Below are positions 12,069 through 23,139 of a stretch of DNA of 64,000 nucleotides, in pieces. The stretch is taken from positions 104,739,544 through 104,803,543 of the forward strand of contig OW121852.1 of the NCBI GenBank assembly GCA_933228895.1, given 5' to 3'. The notes under the pieces are model-generated. The model was not told where the DNA came from. It searched no databases and saw only the letters and a program-made list of their open reading frames with translations. Within the stretch, counting starts at the first letter, position 1, and the number at the start of each line of letters is the position of its first letter. Source of the DNA: Platycnemis pennipes (Eukaryota; Arthropoda; Insecta; Odonata; Platycnemididae). The translations under genes were made by a program, and so were the position numbers.

Positions 12069-12379
12069 GTATCTTGATGGATAACTTCCACCATGTCGCG
12101 CCTGAAAATGTTTCCTCAGTTAATACATCATCATTGTTTTACATCTTCGGCGGCAAACGTGTCAGTTTCAAATTTGCTTTAAAATTCAGTCTCTATTGTA
12201 GCCTACGGTCTAATAATGATTCCGAGTTGTTTTGTCGTAACTCCTGCATAGTTATCATAGCGACCGCTTACGTGCCTCGGAGTTTCTACGGATTGTGGAT
12301 GTCCGCCATCTTAGCTGTCGCTGATATGCATGGCGGATGTCTGTCCTCGTGTAGAACTCTGCCGGAGAGAGGGAAACCC

Positions 12380-13045
12380 CGCGTCATTTTTTTTCTTCAC
12401 GAAACCCTGTGGAGTTCCTCCCTCCCTTCGTGAGACGGTGGTGTCCAGTTGGCAGCCATTTCGCTCTTCCTCTCCCCTTCCCCTTGGCCCTCACCCCCTC
12501 TGAGGGCCCCTCGGACCCTTCTCCCGACATCACCGAAAACTTAGCGTCGACCCTCCGGTACCATCGTACGCGGAAGCATCTGCTCTTTTTTTTTAAGTCA
12601 CCTCTCTCTCGCGCTCGCTGACCGCTGTCCAGCACTATTTCAAAACCCTTTGGGTCTCTCCGAGCCACTGGGCAGTCTCGCCCGAGACCCTTCCTTCCTT
12701 GACCGTTGATCCGCTCGCCTCATTCTCCCTCTTGCTAACGACACCCCTTGGGATTTTTTCCTCCGACCTCTCCAAACAAGGGTACAGTCACGCGTGTGTT
12801 TCTCCTTGCGTCTTACCCCCACCTCCGTGCGTCCCCCCGTCCCCCTCCCTACCTTATGTCCTCCGCGGCTTCTAGAGATTGTCCGGACGGAATAAATTAA
12901 AATTTCCTCCCCCCCCCCCCCCAAATCGAAAGGGTCGAGGGTGTTTTGTGGAATAATTAAGCCTCGGGGGCACTCCGTGTCGGAGTAGTTCCCCAACGAC
13001 TTTTCCGCAGTGGACGGAGAATTTACTTGGCGAGCGCTCGCGGGC
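12380..13045. other. GC-rich CpG block with a C16-class homopolymer
   Basis: A GC-rich and pyrimidine-rich island with many CpG and a run of C near 12907-12922. It contains the phrase GCTGACCGCTGTCCA, which recurs at about 17387, so these islands may share a repeat. Long frames on both strands have no recognisable domain. A cis-regulatory or promoter role is possible but unsupported. Confidence 0.4.
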
Positions 13046-13057
13046 CGGACTGTCTTA

Positions 13058-13398
13058 AGTCGCGTTTACACTATGTAGCAAAACAACATGCTATATAACT
13101 TTTGCTATATAGCATTGTTATATAACTTTTGCTATATAACATTGTTATATAACTTTTGCTATATAACATTGTTATGTAACTTTTGCTACATATAGCACGG
13201 ATTTATTTTGATCTTTACCGACTCCCAATGAAAAGCACAATTTTTGCTATATCTAGCAGAATCTGCTACATATAGCAATTTTATATAGCACTTTTCAGAA
13301 GTGACTTTTTTCTACTTTTAGCAAATGTTATATAAACTTGCTATGTGTTACACAAATTTGCTATATAGCAGGTTTTGCTACATAGTGTAAACGCGGCT
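13058..13398. mobile_element. MITE with 3-bp TTA flanks and TATATAGCAA repeats
   Basis: Inverted termini AGTCGCGTTTACACTATGTA (left) and the complement of AGCCGCGTTTACACTATGTA (right) differ at one position. They are flanked by TTA on both sides (13055-13057 and 13399-13401), which fits the 3-bp target duplication of PIF/Harbinger-type elements. The interior has no coding capacity. It consists of repeated CTATATAGCA/TTGCTATATA words, including a 27-bp tandem repeated three times from 13098. The superfamily assignment rests only on the TTA flanks. Confidence 0.8.
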
Positions 13399-13574
13399 TT
13401 ATGTGCTTGTTTGCGATACCTAGATATTCCGGCTAACTGGTGGAGTAAAAATCGGTTAGGTTGATTTTTCCGGAGAACATTTCTGTCTGAAATTACTACC
13501 GGCCGACTGAACTCCTTAGTTAGCGTCCACCCAAGATTATTGTAGGTAATAGCGTAATATATAGTAATAATAGA

Positions 13575-14095
13575 TAATATTAGCGTAACCAGTCTATTAG
13601 ATGAAATGGGAATCATTGTCAGACCGTAGGTTGAAATTTAGACTTAATCTCTTTTATAAAGTCCAAGATAATATATTCACTGATGACCTTAAAAAAATTT
13701 GCGAACTCCAACTTACTATGGTAGGCTGGGCTATAATCATAAAATTAGAGAAAATGATTGCCGGACTGAGAGATTCAAAATGACCTTCTTTCCTCGTACA
13801 ATTAGAGATATGAATAGCTGTAAATGTATCCAGTAGTGTAAATACAAGCGTGTCAATGAATAGCATAGGTAGTTGCATGTTGGTATGAGGACTTAAAGCT
13901 AACCCAACTAACAATATGTTTTTGCATGCTTGCTTTGCTATTTTTATCTTTTTTTAAATTGTGAAGTGAACACTAGAATATAATTACTAATCCTTTTTAT
14001 GCATGATATGCAATGCATGTTTGGTTTGAATTCAACCCCTGCCACACATCTTTATGGTGGCTTGCCGGGTATTGTGTAGAAATAGATGTAGATGT
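13575..14095 (+). mobile_element. Non-LTR retrotransposon, 3' fragment (subfamily A)
   Basis: Starts within the C-terminal ORF (TTAGCGTAACCAGTCTATTA, then KWESLSDRRLKFRLN). Frameshifts break the reading frame before the FLAQLE/PRTIRD region. The 3' UTR and terminal CCCCTGCCACACA segment follow, with a TAGATGTAGATGTAGA tail. Compared with the copy at 49334 it lacks the upstream RRSARF part. Confidence 0.8.
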
Positions 14096-14104
14096 AGAAT
14101 AGAT

Positions 14105-17050
14105 GTTGCAGTAATGTTAATTGCGGAGTGATGTGGCAGTGTTGCAGGGATGCAGCTTAAATATTATCCCCTCCTTGATGGCACATTTCAAATGTTTTCC
14201 TGTTCTGCCTTTGCGGAGGCTGTTATTGCCCTTACCTCTCCACTGTAATGGAGCATGCCTCGGTCTATGAAAGTGTTTCGTGAACTCGAAGCTTATATTT
14301 CTAGATTTTGAGTCTTCCCTTTTAGAATGTTAATTTTTCCTGTTTCCTTCTTGCTTGGCCAAATGCTGGCCAGTGCATATCTAATATTTAATATGCTAGT
14401 AAAGCATGCTGTGCATATCAAGGTAAACGGTGCAGGGTATTCAAATATATTCCTCTTATGCAATAGCTGATAATGAGTTAAAAATTGAGTATCTCGTTAT
14501 GTTTTACGTATAATTTTGTATTGTATTGTTTTTCCATGCAATAAATGTTTTAGTTATTCGCTCTTTATTTTCTACCTTTTTGGTAATAAATCATATAACG
14601 TAAACCAATAAATCCAGAGAATGCGAAGTTGACAAACAACTCATATTTTTTGCTCTCGTCGTTTTCTTTTTTTATAATATTTCAAAAAGGTTTTGTAGCT
14701 GTCAATAGCTCTATTCTTTTGTTAACAAGACAACTTTTAAAACGAATTAAATTCCAATATTAGTTGTTTCCAGCGTAACTTTGTGGAATCTTGTGCAATT
14801 CACGTTAGTGAATTAATGTAAAGAAACTTCGCTATTCTCTCGAGAGTATACCTCACCTACCCCTCTTCCCCTAATCACCAGAATGTATGTACACCCCCAT
14901 CTCTTGTGAGTATACATACGCACCTAGTTTGGTGTACTTGAGTCCCACCAGGAAATGACGTTTACGTCGATATCCGAAAAATAAAATTATTTATGTGGAA
15001 TAAAATTTTTTATATAAATTCTTAAAAATTCAAATGTACCTACTGTCATTCCTTTAGAAGAAAAACTGCCCTTAGGTAAGGTGCATTTATGTCATCCCGA
15101 AGCATTTGAATTTGGCATCGTTTATTAATTCTACTTTGCAAATCATACATTGGTAATGAGGGTGGGAATAATTGTTTTTTTAATGAATCTTGTCATAAAC
15201 TATCACATTTGAGCCTCTTTATTTTCCTTCTATGTGCGGTAGATTACGTAATTTTCGCCTTAGGTGAACCTCTCAGATCAACTATGACAAATGCTCTCTC
15301 TTACAGGATTATGGAGCAAACAATCATTCCTAAACGTTAGTAACTTTTATGTCGCGTTCTTGGGTGTGCTTGATGCTGATCGTGTTATACTATTTATGAC
15401 CGGTTGGAAACGGTCGTCGTGAGGTAATTGAGTTGAGATATGTGCGTACATGCTCTGACCGGATTGCTGTGAGCAATAAAAAAACCTTCCATTTGAGTCT
15501 CCTCGGCTAGAAGAGTGCTTGGCTCTGCCAGGGAGGAGACGGGCGGATTCAAAATTTTGTCGCTCGGGAAAGTTAATAATTCGGGAGCGATACATTTAGT
15601 GTACGCGTCATCATATTTGCAGCATAATAAAAACATAATTTGGATGTAACGCAATAGAGTGAAAAGGGAATTGAAAAAATATAAATACATTTCCTTGAAT
15701 TTATGTCTGGGTTTGAGTCGAAACTTGATGAGATTTTGTATATGCTGTATGTACCAAGAACTCATTCTTGTCACTTGTTTCAACTATAGTTTATTTTGAA
15801 TTTTTTTTATTTTTATTTCTATATAGCGTTGACATCAGGTGTGAATATCATTCGAAGTAACGTATTTTCAGTACCTAAATCAATTGATCCTGAGACGATA
15901 ATGGCATTTTACCCCAATGGCAATTTTTATTGAGTTATTCTTACCAGTTGCATTTCTTTCTTATTATTATCATAATTAAATGATAATGCTAGATAATACT
16001 ACGTATATATTTTATTATAACTTTATATTTGCCTTTAATTGAGAGCTTAGTTAAATAGTAGGTCGAAATGTCTATAGGTAGTAATATCCTATCAGGTTAG
16101 TGTAAGCGCCCTTGTTTTTTTTATTTCTCCAGTGGTCACAGGTACTCTTACTTCTCTAAGTATGAATGAAGATGAAAACTCCACTGGCCTTATAAGTTTG
16201 AAGTTCTTCATTAATACTTAGTGTTGAAGAGTAGTATTCCATCCTTTTATTTAATCCGACTTCTCCACGTGCTCCAACTGCTCTATTCCTTTACAGCCGT
16301 GCTCGATATGTTAGATTTTAGGAATTATCATTATTCCAATAGCCATCGTAGGTATTTAAAATGCTTGTGCCCAAAACACTCACGAGTACGGTGAAAGTTA
16401 TCCTTTATCGGAAGTATTAGCGGCATCCACATTTCATGGGTGTATATTTTTTCTATGACGTTCCCCACTTCTACCAGTTTGTGGAATTTACGCGTCAATA
16501 AACATGATTTTATGCTTAAAAAACAAGAGGGGGCAGTCGATTGGTAGTGATATCTATTGCGAAATCCAGCAAGGTTTCAAAAATGGATACACTTTTCGCT
16601 GTAGCTAACAATAGATGACTAATCTCAGGGGATAAACTGATGCTCCTCTTATTCGCACGTAATTCAAATCCCGACGAATCCATTTAGGTCGCATTTCTTC
16701 AAACATCATCGAGATTTCACGTTCAAACCTTTGGATTTATATACTTTTTCTCTCGTTCGTGGCGACATTATCATTTGTTTATTTTTTCTTTGGCGTAGTT
16801 CAGTCATTTCCGTATTAATTCCCAAGATATCAGTCGTGTGGAGGGCATTGATTGTATCATTGGGTATCGCTCGGTGACTCTGGCGTTACGTGAGGAAAAT
16901 AATCGAATTATCCCTACCTGTACATTGCTCGGAAATGTCTATTTTTATTCTTCATATCGGTACGCAGCGCAATAATCTTTTGTGTTGTTAATTTTTTATG
17001 TAGTTTAGCAGTTTTCGAGCCATTCATGAGCTTGTAAAATTGGATGAAAT
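14105..17050. other. No gene seen; long AT-rich stretch
   Basis: I find no repeat copy, RNA gene or exon that I can support. The frames at 15347-15783 (minus) have no recognisable domain and no framing splice signals. Confidence 0.4.
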
Positions 17051-17054
17051 CTAA

Positions 17055-18240
17055 ACGATTGGGATATGGCCCGGAGCGACTCCCGGATTTCAATCAACAG
17101 GCGTGTAGTTCGTGCGGCTAGAGGCAGGTGGCAATATTTCGCGAGCGGATTACGAGGCAGTGAAAGCGTCTCGATAAACGGTCTCCCCACCCCCGGAGAT
17201 GCGCTCACGGTGAAGCCTCGCCGGCCACCCCTGACTCCTCCTAGCCCAACCAAGCTTTGTACCGCTTGGAATCCCAAGGAAACCCTGGGTTGGGGGAGGG
17301 GGTGAAGTATCCGGTCGGCTTCTCCCCTCAGCGCGGCTGACCCCCGTCCACAGCTTACCCCTTTCTATTGCACCCCTTCCCTCTCGGCTGACCGCTGTCC
17401 ACCCCAGACAACTGTTGCGCTAGGGGGGACCCCTCCTAGTGTGGGAACGCCGACCCCTGGCCAGGGCGATCGTCGGGGGGTCGCGTCCCCCCGCGGAGTT
17501 TACCGTGGGGCCCCACGGAAGGGTGGAATGGATGTTTGGGGCAGGGTGTTGAGGGTACGGATTGACCGCTGGCCATCCCTAGCTCCCTCCCCCGTCTCAC
17601 CCAGGGTCTCTCTCCGGCTGACCCCTCTTACTGGCCCCGTGGGCCGGTCCTCGCGGGTCACCCCGGACTTCGGATGACCCGGGTCAGGGATGGATCGAAA
17701 TGTTCGCATTGTTTCCCCCTATCCCAACTCGTCCGAGATTCTCACCCATTCCAATCCGCCCCGAGGAACAGCTTATTTTTTTCTACTAGCAGCAATCGTT
17801 CTCTGGTCGGAATCATCACCCAGCTCCCCAATCCCGTTAATTGAGTCGATTTTTCAATTTTTTTCCCCTCCGTCCTCGCGTCCGTGTCGGCATCGGCCGT
17901 GGGAGAGTTGGGCAGTTCTGTCCGGCCTTCCGCGGACGCTGCAAGCGTGGTCCGTCTAACCCTTGCGCGCATATCTCCCCCGATACTATCGGTGGCCTTG
18001 CAAACGGTCGCGTCCGAAGCGATGGGAATGGATTTGGGTGGATGCAGCAGAGCGGTGTGGCCGGGTTCGGAGGTAATATATGTGTTCCAAATCTTGCGAG
18101 ATTTTTTTTTCTTTAAGTCCGTCTCCTTGGCTCGGCGGTTGATTAAAATTCGTTAGGTGTCCCCCCTCCGTGTTTTAAAATGGTCGGCGTCGCCTTCCGT
18201 TGCTTTTCCGATTTCGTTGTTCAAGTTTTGAGATGCCGGG
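17055..18240. promoter_or_regulatory. Large GC-rich CpG island, possible promoter
   Basis: This is the longest GC- and CpG-rich block in the window, about 1.2 kb. It lies 1.1 kb upstream of the supported terminal exon at 19329 on the + strand, so it could be its promoter or 5' exon region. No donor or start codon can be tied to that exon. Several overlapping frames on both strands are open, and none is recognisable. Confidence 0.35.
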
Positions 18241-18511
18241 TCCCGAGGCATTTCATACGTATGAGCAACCGCGATTGAACTGGTACTTCTGATGATTGTA
18301 TGGTTGGATGGCTGAATATTTTCCCATTGCGGTGAAAAGATCGTTGAAGGACTTTGAACACGTCTCGTGGTTGTTGGGAAAGTGGAACGTATGGGAGTTT
18401 ATTTTTATTGTGCCTGTTTTAAGTCTTGGATACTTATTACGTTCGAACAGACATTGGGGTCAGATGCGTTTTTATGCACGCTTTGCTTAACTTTAAATAC
18501 GTGCTTTTAGT

Positions 18512-18655
18512 ACATCTACATCTACACGATACCCTGCAGGCCACCGCGAGGGTGTGAAGATCACCAAGCATGCACTACCTTCATGCAAACAAGCAACCAA
18601 AGGGTATCATGCAACTAGATTGTTAGTATCTATAGTATTTAAGGAGTAAGTAAGC
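18512..18655 (-). mobile_element. Non-LTR 3' end fragment (TAGATG-tailed family)
   Basis: On the + strand, ACATCTACATCTACACGATACCC begins the reverse complement of the tail and terminal segment. CCGCGAGGGTGTGAAGATC and AGGGTATCATGCAACTAG (subfamily B 3' UTR) follow. A small deletion removes part of the GTGGCAGGGGG motif. Confidence 0.75.
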
Positions 18656-19328
18656 TAAGTACTTTTAAGTATCGCATAGAAATGTAACCTACACCTTTTA
18701 ACAGACGGCTGGGCAAGTTAATAAATAATTTCAATAGCAAAAGAAATCTTTCTAGTTCTCTCTAGTCTTTGTTCTTAGCTCAGAGGTAGTTGCATACTGA
18801 TTGATGATTGTTCATAATTCGAGTTTTTTAGTACGATACCAGGCAATTAGACAATTAACCATACTATTTTTGCTAATTATGTTGAATCAAGGTTCAAATG
18901 TGTTTTGATTTGCTTAATAAATGTAGCGATAAATGTATTTTAAGTGTGCCCTTTTTTGTGAGTGATGTATCGACCTTGTGATATGTGTTACTCCCCTACT
19001 TTGGATCCCTTATTGAAAAAAATGACATCGTTTTCGACAGTGCCTGATGCACCCTAGTTTATTGGCGATCAGTCCTCGTTTTACATTATTCTCCCATGCT
19101 AAAATCTGCCACGGGCGTCACGCGTTGATTTCTGTGCGAGTTGAATTGACTTTTGGGTAGTAAGTCGGCCATTTTGAGATGCACTCGGACCATTGACCTT
19201 ATAATATCTTTTACGGCCCTGCTTGCGTGAAAAATTATTACCTATTTGTGCGCGAGAGGGTGCAAGGAAGGGTTGACCGTCGGAATAAATTTGCATTCAA
19301 ATTTGTGTTTTTTTTCCGTCTTCTCCAG

Positions 19329-19406
19329 GAGCGGCGAGAGAGGGAGCAGCAGGACTTGGAGCTGGCGAAGGAGATGGCGGAGGAGGAAGAGGACGGCTTC
19401 CCTTGA
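19329..19406 (+). CDS. Terminal coding exon, charged C-terminus, unknown gene
   Basis: A strong acceptor (a T-rich run, then CCGTCTTCTCCAG) is followed by 25 codons and TGA: ERREREQQDLELAKEM, then AEEEEDGFP. The peptide is a charged, probably helical segment with an acidic end, typical of a protein C-terminus; I do not recognise the family. Codons are GC-rich (GAG, CTG, GCG), unlike the flanking DNA. Phase 0 after AG is the only frame that gives this helical pattern. The upstream exons are not identified and may lie outside the window or in the 17-18 kb island. The 3' UTR would run to about 20100. Confidence 0.6.
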   Translation, partial: ERREREQQDLELAKEMAEEEEDGFP

Positions 19407-20081
19407 AGGGCCGAGGTCCCCTTGCCCCGTCCCACCGCTGCCGCCACCCCTTTGCCGTCCTACCCACCCCCAGGACAGCACCGTCGCGTAACAACAGCAT
19501 CGCTGTGCTTAGCAAACATGATGAGAACTTTTGCCTCCTACCTCCACAAAAGCAGCCGGACAGTGCCTCCATCGCTCCACGCCGGAAGAAATGGATTTTT
19601 CGTTGCCCCTGCACGCCTTAAAATATTCGTTCGGTCCATAGCGTTCCTTTTGGTATTAATTTTGTTCCGACCTTGAATTCAAATTCTCGTCAATAATGAT
19701 AATCTCATGGTTCGTTCCTAAACTTAGTCTCATTTTACCAAGTATTTTTTGTGTATTACGAAAATCGTCACTGGATCTTCGAAAATCGACGCAGTGAGGT
19801 GTTGATTGCGGCGTTATAGCTCTTTTGTGGCCGTTGTTCTTCTCTTGTTTCTCATGGCTACACAACAATGGTGGGACTAGCGTTTATTTCTTTTCTCCCG
19901 TTCTGTTTACTCGTAATTTCTACCGTGTTTTGGCAGGTAATTGCGTTCAATCCGCTCCTTGCGGAAATATTCAACATATATTGGTGTTTATTGATTCAAA
20001 GTTACATAGTTTCTGTAATATTTATCTGTCGATGACTGTTTTTAAGCTGGAGGATGCGTTTGTGATTGAAATCAATTGAAA

Positions 20082-20087
20082 AATAAA
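20082..20087 (+). terminator. Poly(A) signal AATAAA
   Basis: A canonical AATAAA lies 675 bp downstream of the stop codon at 19404-19406. T-rich sequence follows (CTTTTGTTTAAATTGG). It would give a 3' UTR of about 0.7 kb. AATAAA is common in AT-rich DNA, so the assignment is tentative. Confidence 0.4.
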
Positions 20088-20343
20088 GCAATGTAAACTT
20101 TTGTTTAAATTGGTAAAAGGCACATGATTCCTGTGATGGAAGTAACCATCACATTGTTTAAACCTTCCCTTGTTACAGGCAAAAATGTGCATCATACACA
20201 TGGGAACTGCATGCAATTTCATTTCATTTTCTTGTGTGTTGCGAAGTCGGGAGCTGTATGCAAGAGTTGTCTCTCATTATGCCCTCAGTACAGTTTTTTT
20301 TAAGTATCCAACGAATCTATAATTTCAATGGTTTTGGCGTATC

Positions 20344-20372
20344 CTGGTGAAGCCTCTGTGTAAGGTGAAACG
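20344..20372 (+). other. Hammerhead-like motif, locus 2
   Basis: Order: CTGGTGA, extra A, stem GCCT, 7-base loop, stem AGGT (one G-U pair), GAAA, CG. The sixth-position A of the hammerhead box is replaced by G in CTGGTGA. There is no obvious inverted or tandem repeat around it. Confidence 0.3.
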
Positions 20373-20814
20373 TTGATAATGCATTGGAAACAAGACATTT
20401 TCGCTCTATGCCCGCAATATTATTATATAAAGTACATTCTCTATCGTTATCGTTTATTCATCAATTTTGCCGTTTTGAATTAAAACAATACCCTTGCTCC
20501 ATGCCCTAAACCATGTTAACGGTGTAGTTGAGCAGGTTAGTACCAGTAGAAATTTTTTCCGAGGTTGTAATTTTGTTTGCAATCAGTCTTGGAATGTTGC
20601 GTTACTTGGAGTTGGGAAAAGTATATAATGGGGAGTAGTATTTTAATATTGTGTACATACTTAAGTTATTTACGATTTACGCAATTCCGTGTCTAAAAGC
20701 TCCCTTGGAAGGTTGGAAGAAGGAAGCTATTTTCTTTTGCGTACTTCCATGCAACCTGGAATATTATAACTCGTTCAGCATCAGCTTAGCTCGGAGTTTA
20801 GTAACCAATTGTCG

Positions 20815-20895
20815 CCATCAACATTTACACTTATGTAACACCCTGCAAGCCACCGCGAGAGTGTATGGCAGGGTGTTGAATTCTCACCAAACAAT
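20815..20895 (-). mobile_element. Non-LTR 3' terminal fragment
   Basis: The + strand shows CACCCTGCAAGCCACCGCGA, GTGTATGGCAGGG and GAATTCTCACCAAACA, the reverse complement of the family's last 80 bp, preceded by a degraded tail. Only the terminus remains. Confidence 0.7.
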
Positions 20896-21483
20896 CTTCA
20901 GTGGGGTAAATTGGGGTTAGGAAGAGTCCTATGATTATTGAGTTACTAGAGAAGGTTGCATTTGTTCAATTCACAGATTCTTTCCAAATCATGCAAAAAA
21001 AAGGTGCTCTCTACTGACGCCAATCGGATTAAACGCTTTCACCCAATATTTTATAAAGAGAGGATGCTTGAAATCATTTTATTTAATAGGAAATGTAAGC
21101 TTCACAAGATAATATACCTAGCTAGGTACACAAAAGCATTTCAAATACGGGAAGCGGTGGTGTCAGTGTATTCGAGGTTGCATGAAAATATGCAAGGAAA
21201 CGTGTTAAACAATTACGTGAATCCTTACCCTACCCTATTACCCTGATAACCTACGCAATGGCGTTTCAGGCATGCAATATTGTTTGTCGGGTACAAATCC
21301 TATTCTTAGTAATTGCTTTGCTGTTAAGTAAACTGAATCCACCAATGGAATACGAGAGCTTCATACGTGCATTATACCCCTATGATTATACTTTATTTTC
21401 CATTATACGTCGTACAGTTGAGGTCGTCTGTGCCGTTGAGGATGCATGAGTGGTTGAGTTTAATTATGATTTTTAGAGATCGG

Positions 21484-21575
21484 AGGGAACTCGGCGTCAG
21501 CGTTAGCTTACTCTAAACGAAATATGCCAAGAAGCCTACGGTTTGACGTTCCGTCCGACGGACTAAGTGCTGCAC
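21484..21575 (-). mobile_element. SINE family S1, body fragment
   Basis: The minus strand reads CCGTCGGACGGAACGTC, GGCTTCTTGGCATATTTCG, then GCTGACGCCGAGTTCCCTCC. This aligns with the bodies at 1315, 6392 and 37310. No tRNA-like head is visible. Confidence 0.5.
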
Positions 21576-21654
21576 GTAATATATTCATTGTGATTATGTG
21601 TGATATGTGCATGCGTCTTAGCGCATGTGATTAGTTTGCACTAATTTATACCCT

Positions 21655-21800
21655 GAAATATCTACAAATACGCAATGCCCTGTGAGGGTGTGTGGCAGGG
21701 GGTGAAGATCATGTACATACTATTGGCTTGCAACTAGGCTACTACATGGGTATATGTTACATAATAGGGTCACATGCAGCAAGATGATTAGTATCCATAT
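21655..21800 (-). mobile_element. Non-LTR 3' end fragment (TAGATG-tailed family)
   Basis: Contains GTGAGGGTGTGTGGCAGGGG, GTGAAGATCATG and the 3' UTR motif ATAGGGTCACATGCAGCAAG in reverse orientation. A deletion removes part of the CAAGCCACCG motif. Confidence 0.75.
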
Positions 21801-21906
21801 GGTAATAAAGTTATTAGTGGTTGTTAATACATGCATAATGTACTGCAGACTACTCTAACAATTAATTTAATGGATGAAGGCGCTACTTTGTGGAAATTAC
21901 GAACGT

Positions 21907-22179
21907 TAAACATGCTAAATGAAACAAACTTTGTACATTCCACACAGCTTCATATATTCCCTGATCGATTTCAAAGAATAAGTGTCATTTTCAAGGGGGG
22001 CTAAGTTAAAACTCAAGGGGAAGGGAAGAAAAAATTTTCAAGGGGAGCTAAGTTAAAACTCTCTACTGTTAGTACAACTAAGTTAGTCCCCTTGTAAATG
22101 ACACTTATTCGTTGAAATCGATCGGGGAATATATAAAGCTGTGTGGAATGTACAGTTTGTTTCATTTACCATGTTTAAT
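21907..22179. repeat. Long inverted repeat (hairpin), about 273 bp
   Basis: Left arm from TTAAACATGCTAAATGAAAC through TGATCGATTTCAAAGAATAA to TTTTCAAGGGG. The right arm is its complement, ending in CATGTTTAA. The arms are about 95 bp with few mismatches. Both outer ends contain TTAA. The centre holds a direct duplication of TTTTCAAGGGG-GCTAAGTTAAAACTC. It may be a foldback MITE or a hairpin RNA source; neither is proven. Confidence 0.75.
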
Positions 22180-22591
22180 ACTCTCTCAATATTTCACCTA
22201 CCTATCCCTTTGCAATGCTGCCTATTGTGTTCCCTTATCCTTTGAATTCCTAACCTTTGCATTTCTTAGAAAACATAAAGATCTCCTGACTTGGGTTTCA
22301 TAATCATCCGGTGCATTTACTGGAAGTACCTCTTTATAATCGGGTCGGTCCGTGGCTACTTACACCTTTTGTGGTGGCGTTTAAGTTTCTCCATAAATGA
22401 ATTTGTGCCGTTGAATACCACAAAATGTACGGAAGAAAGAGTATTTGTTATTTGTTTGCACTGTTTCCTTTAATGCCACTTCGGTTCCTTTCATCGCGCC
22501 ACGTTGCAGCCCCCACAAGCGATGTCTAAAGGTCATATTCCACTTTGCCATCGTAATCTCCGATTTGGCCCCTCGCATACAGGCTCACATT

Positions 22592-23130
22592 AATGGGGGC
22601 GTTCACTCGGAACCGAAATCGCAATTTTTTGCACGAAATTGTTAGATGGAAACGAAAAAAGAATTTTAGTGAAAAAATTAATCTTCTAACAACAACCATT
22701 CACTAATAAATCAAAAATCAAAATAAGCAAAAGGTGACGCCCACCTAAAGAGCTGCTGTGATAACATTGACGTCATTTTCCTCTTGTCCTTGACTGCTTT
22801 CAGGGGAGGGGGAAGGAAGAGGAGGGGAATTCTCGGAAGGTCTGCTCGCACAGATGCTGTCGAAATCGCTCCCATTGGGAGAGCCAGCTGTGTCCCCCCC
22901 TTTGCGATAAGGCGAAGTAGCTTCGCGGGCTCAGTTGTGATTGGACGAAGTCGATATACGTCAGAGGTTGCACCACACCCACTTTTCCGAAAGGGTTAAG
23001 AACATCAGTTTTTCGCCGCTTATAACTCGGGAAATAATTGTCGGATCAGAAAACGGAAAAATACGGGTCCTTTTATTTTACAAACTCTATCAGATTCGGC
23101 AATAAAAAAAATATGGTAAACGACCCCATT
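22592..23130 (+). mobile_element. Dispersed DNA-transposon-like element, copy 2
   Basis: Same orientation and nearly full-length match to 9963-10494, with small indels and substitutions (for example AAAGGTGACGCCCACC and GGACGAAGTCGATATACG conserved). Ends are AATGGGGGCGTTCACT and the complement of AATGGGGTCGTTTACC. It has no coding potential. Two copies 12.6 kb apart define the ends well. Confidence 0.7.
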
Positions 23131-23139
23131 GCTATATTC

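Noticed and set aside
17441..17959. Proline- and arginine-rich frames in the 17-18 kb island
   Set aside because: Several frames are open at once because of composition, and no recognisable protein appears.
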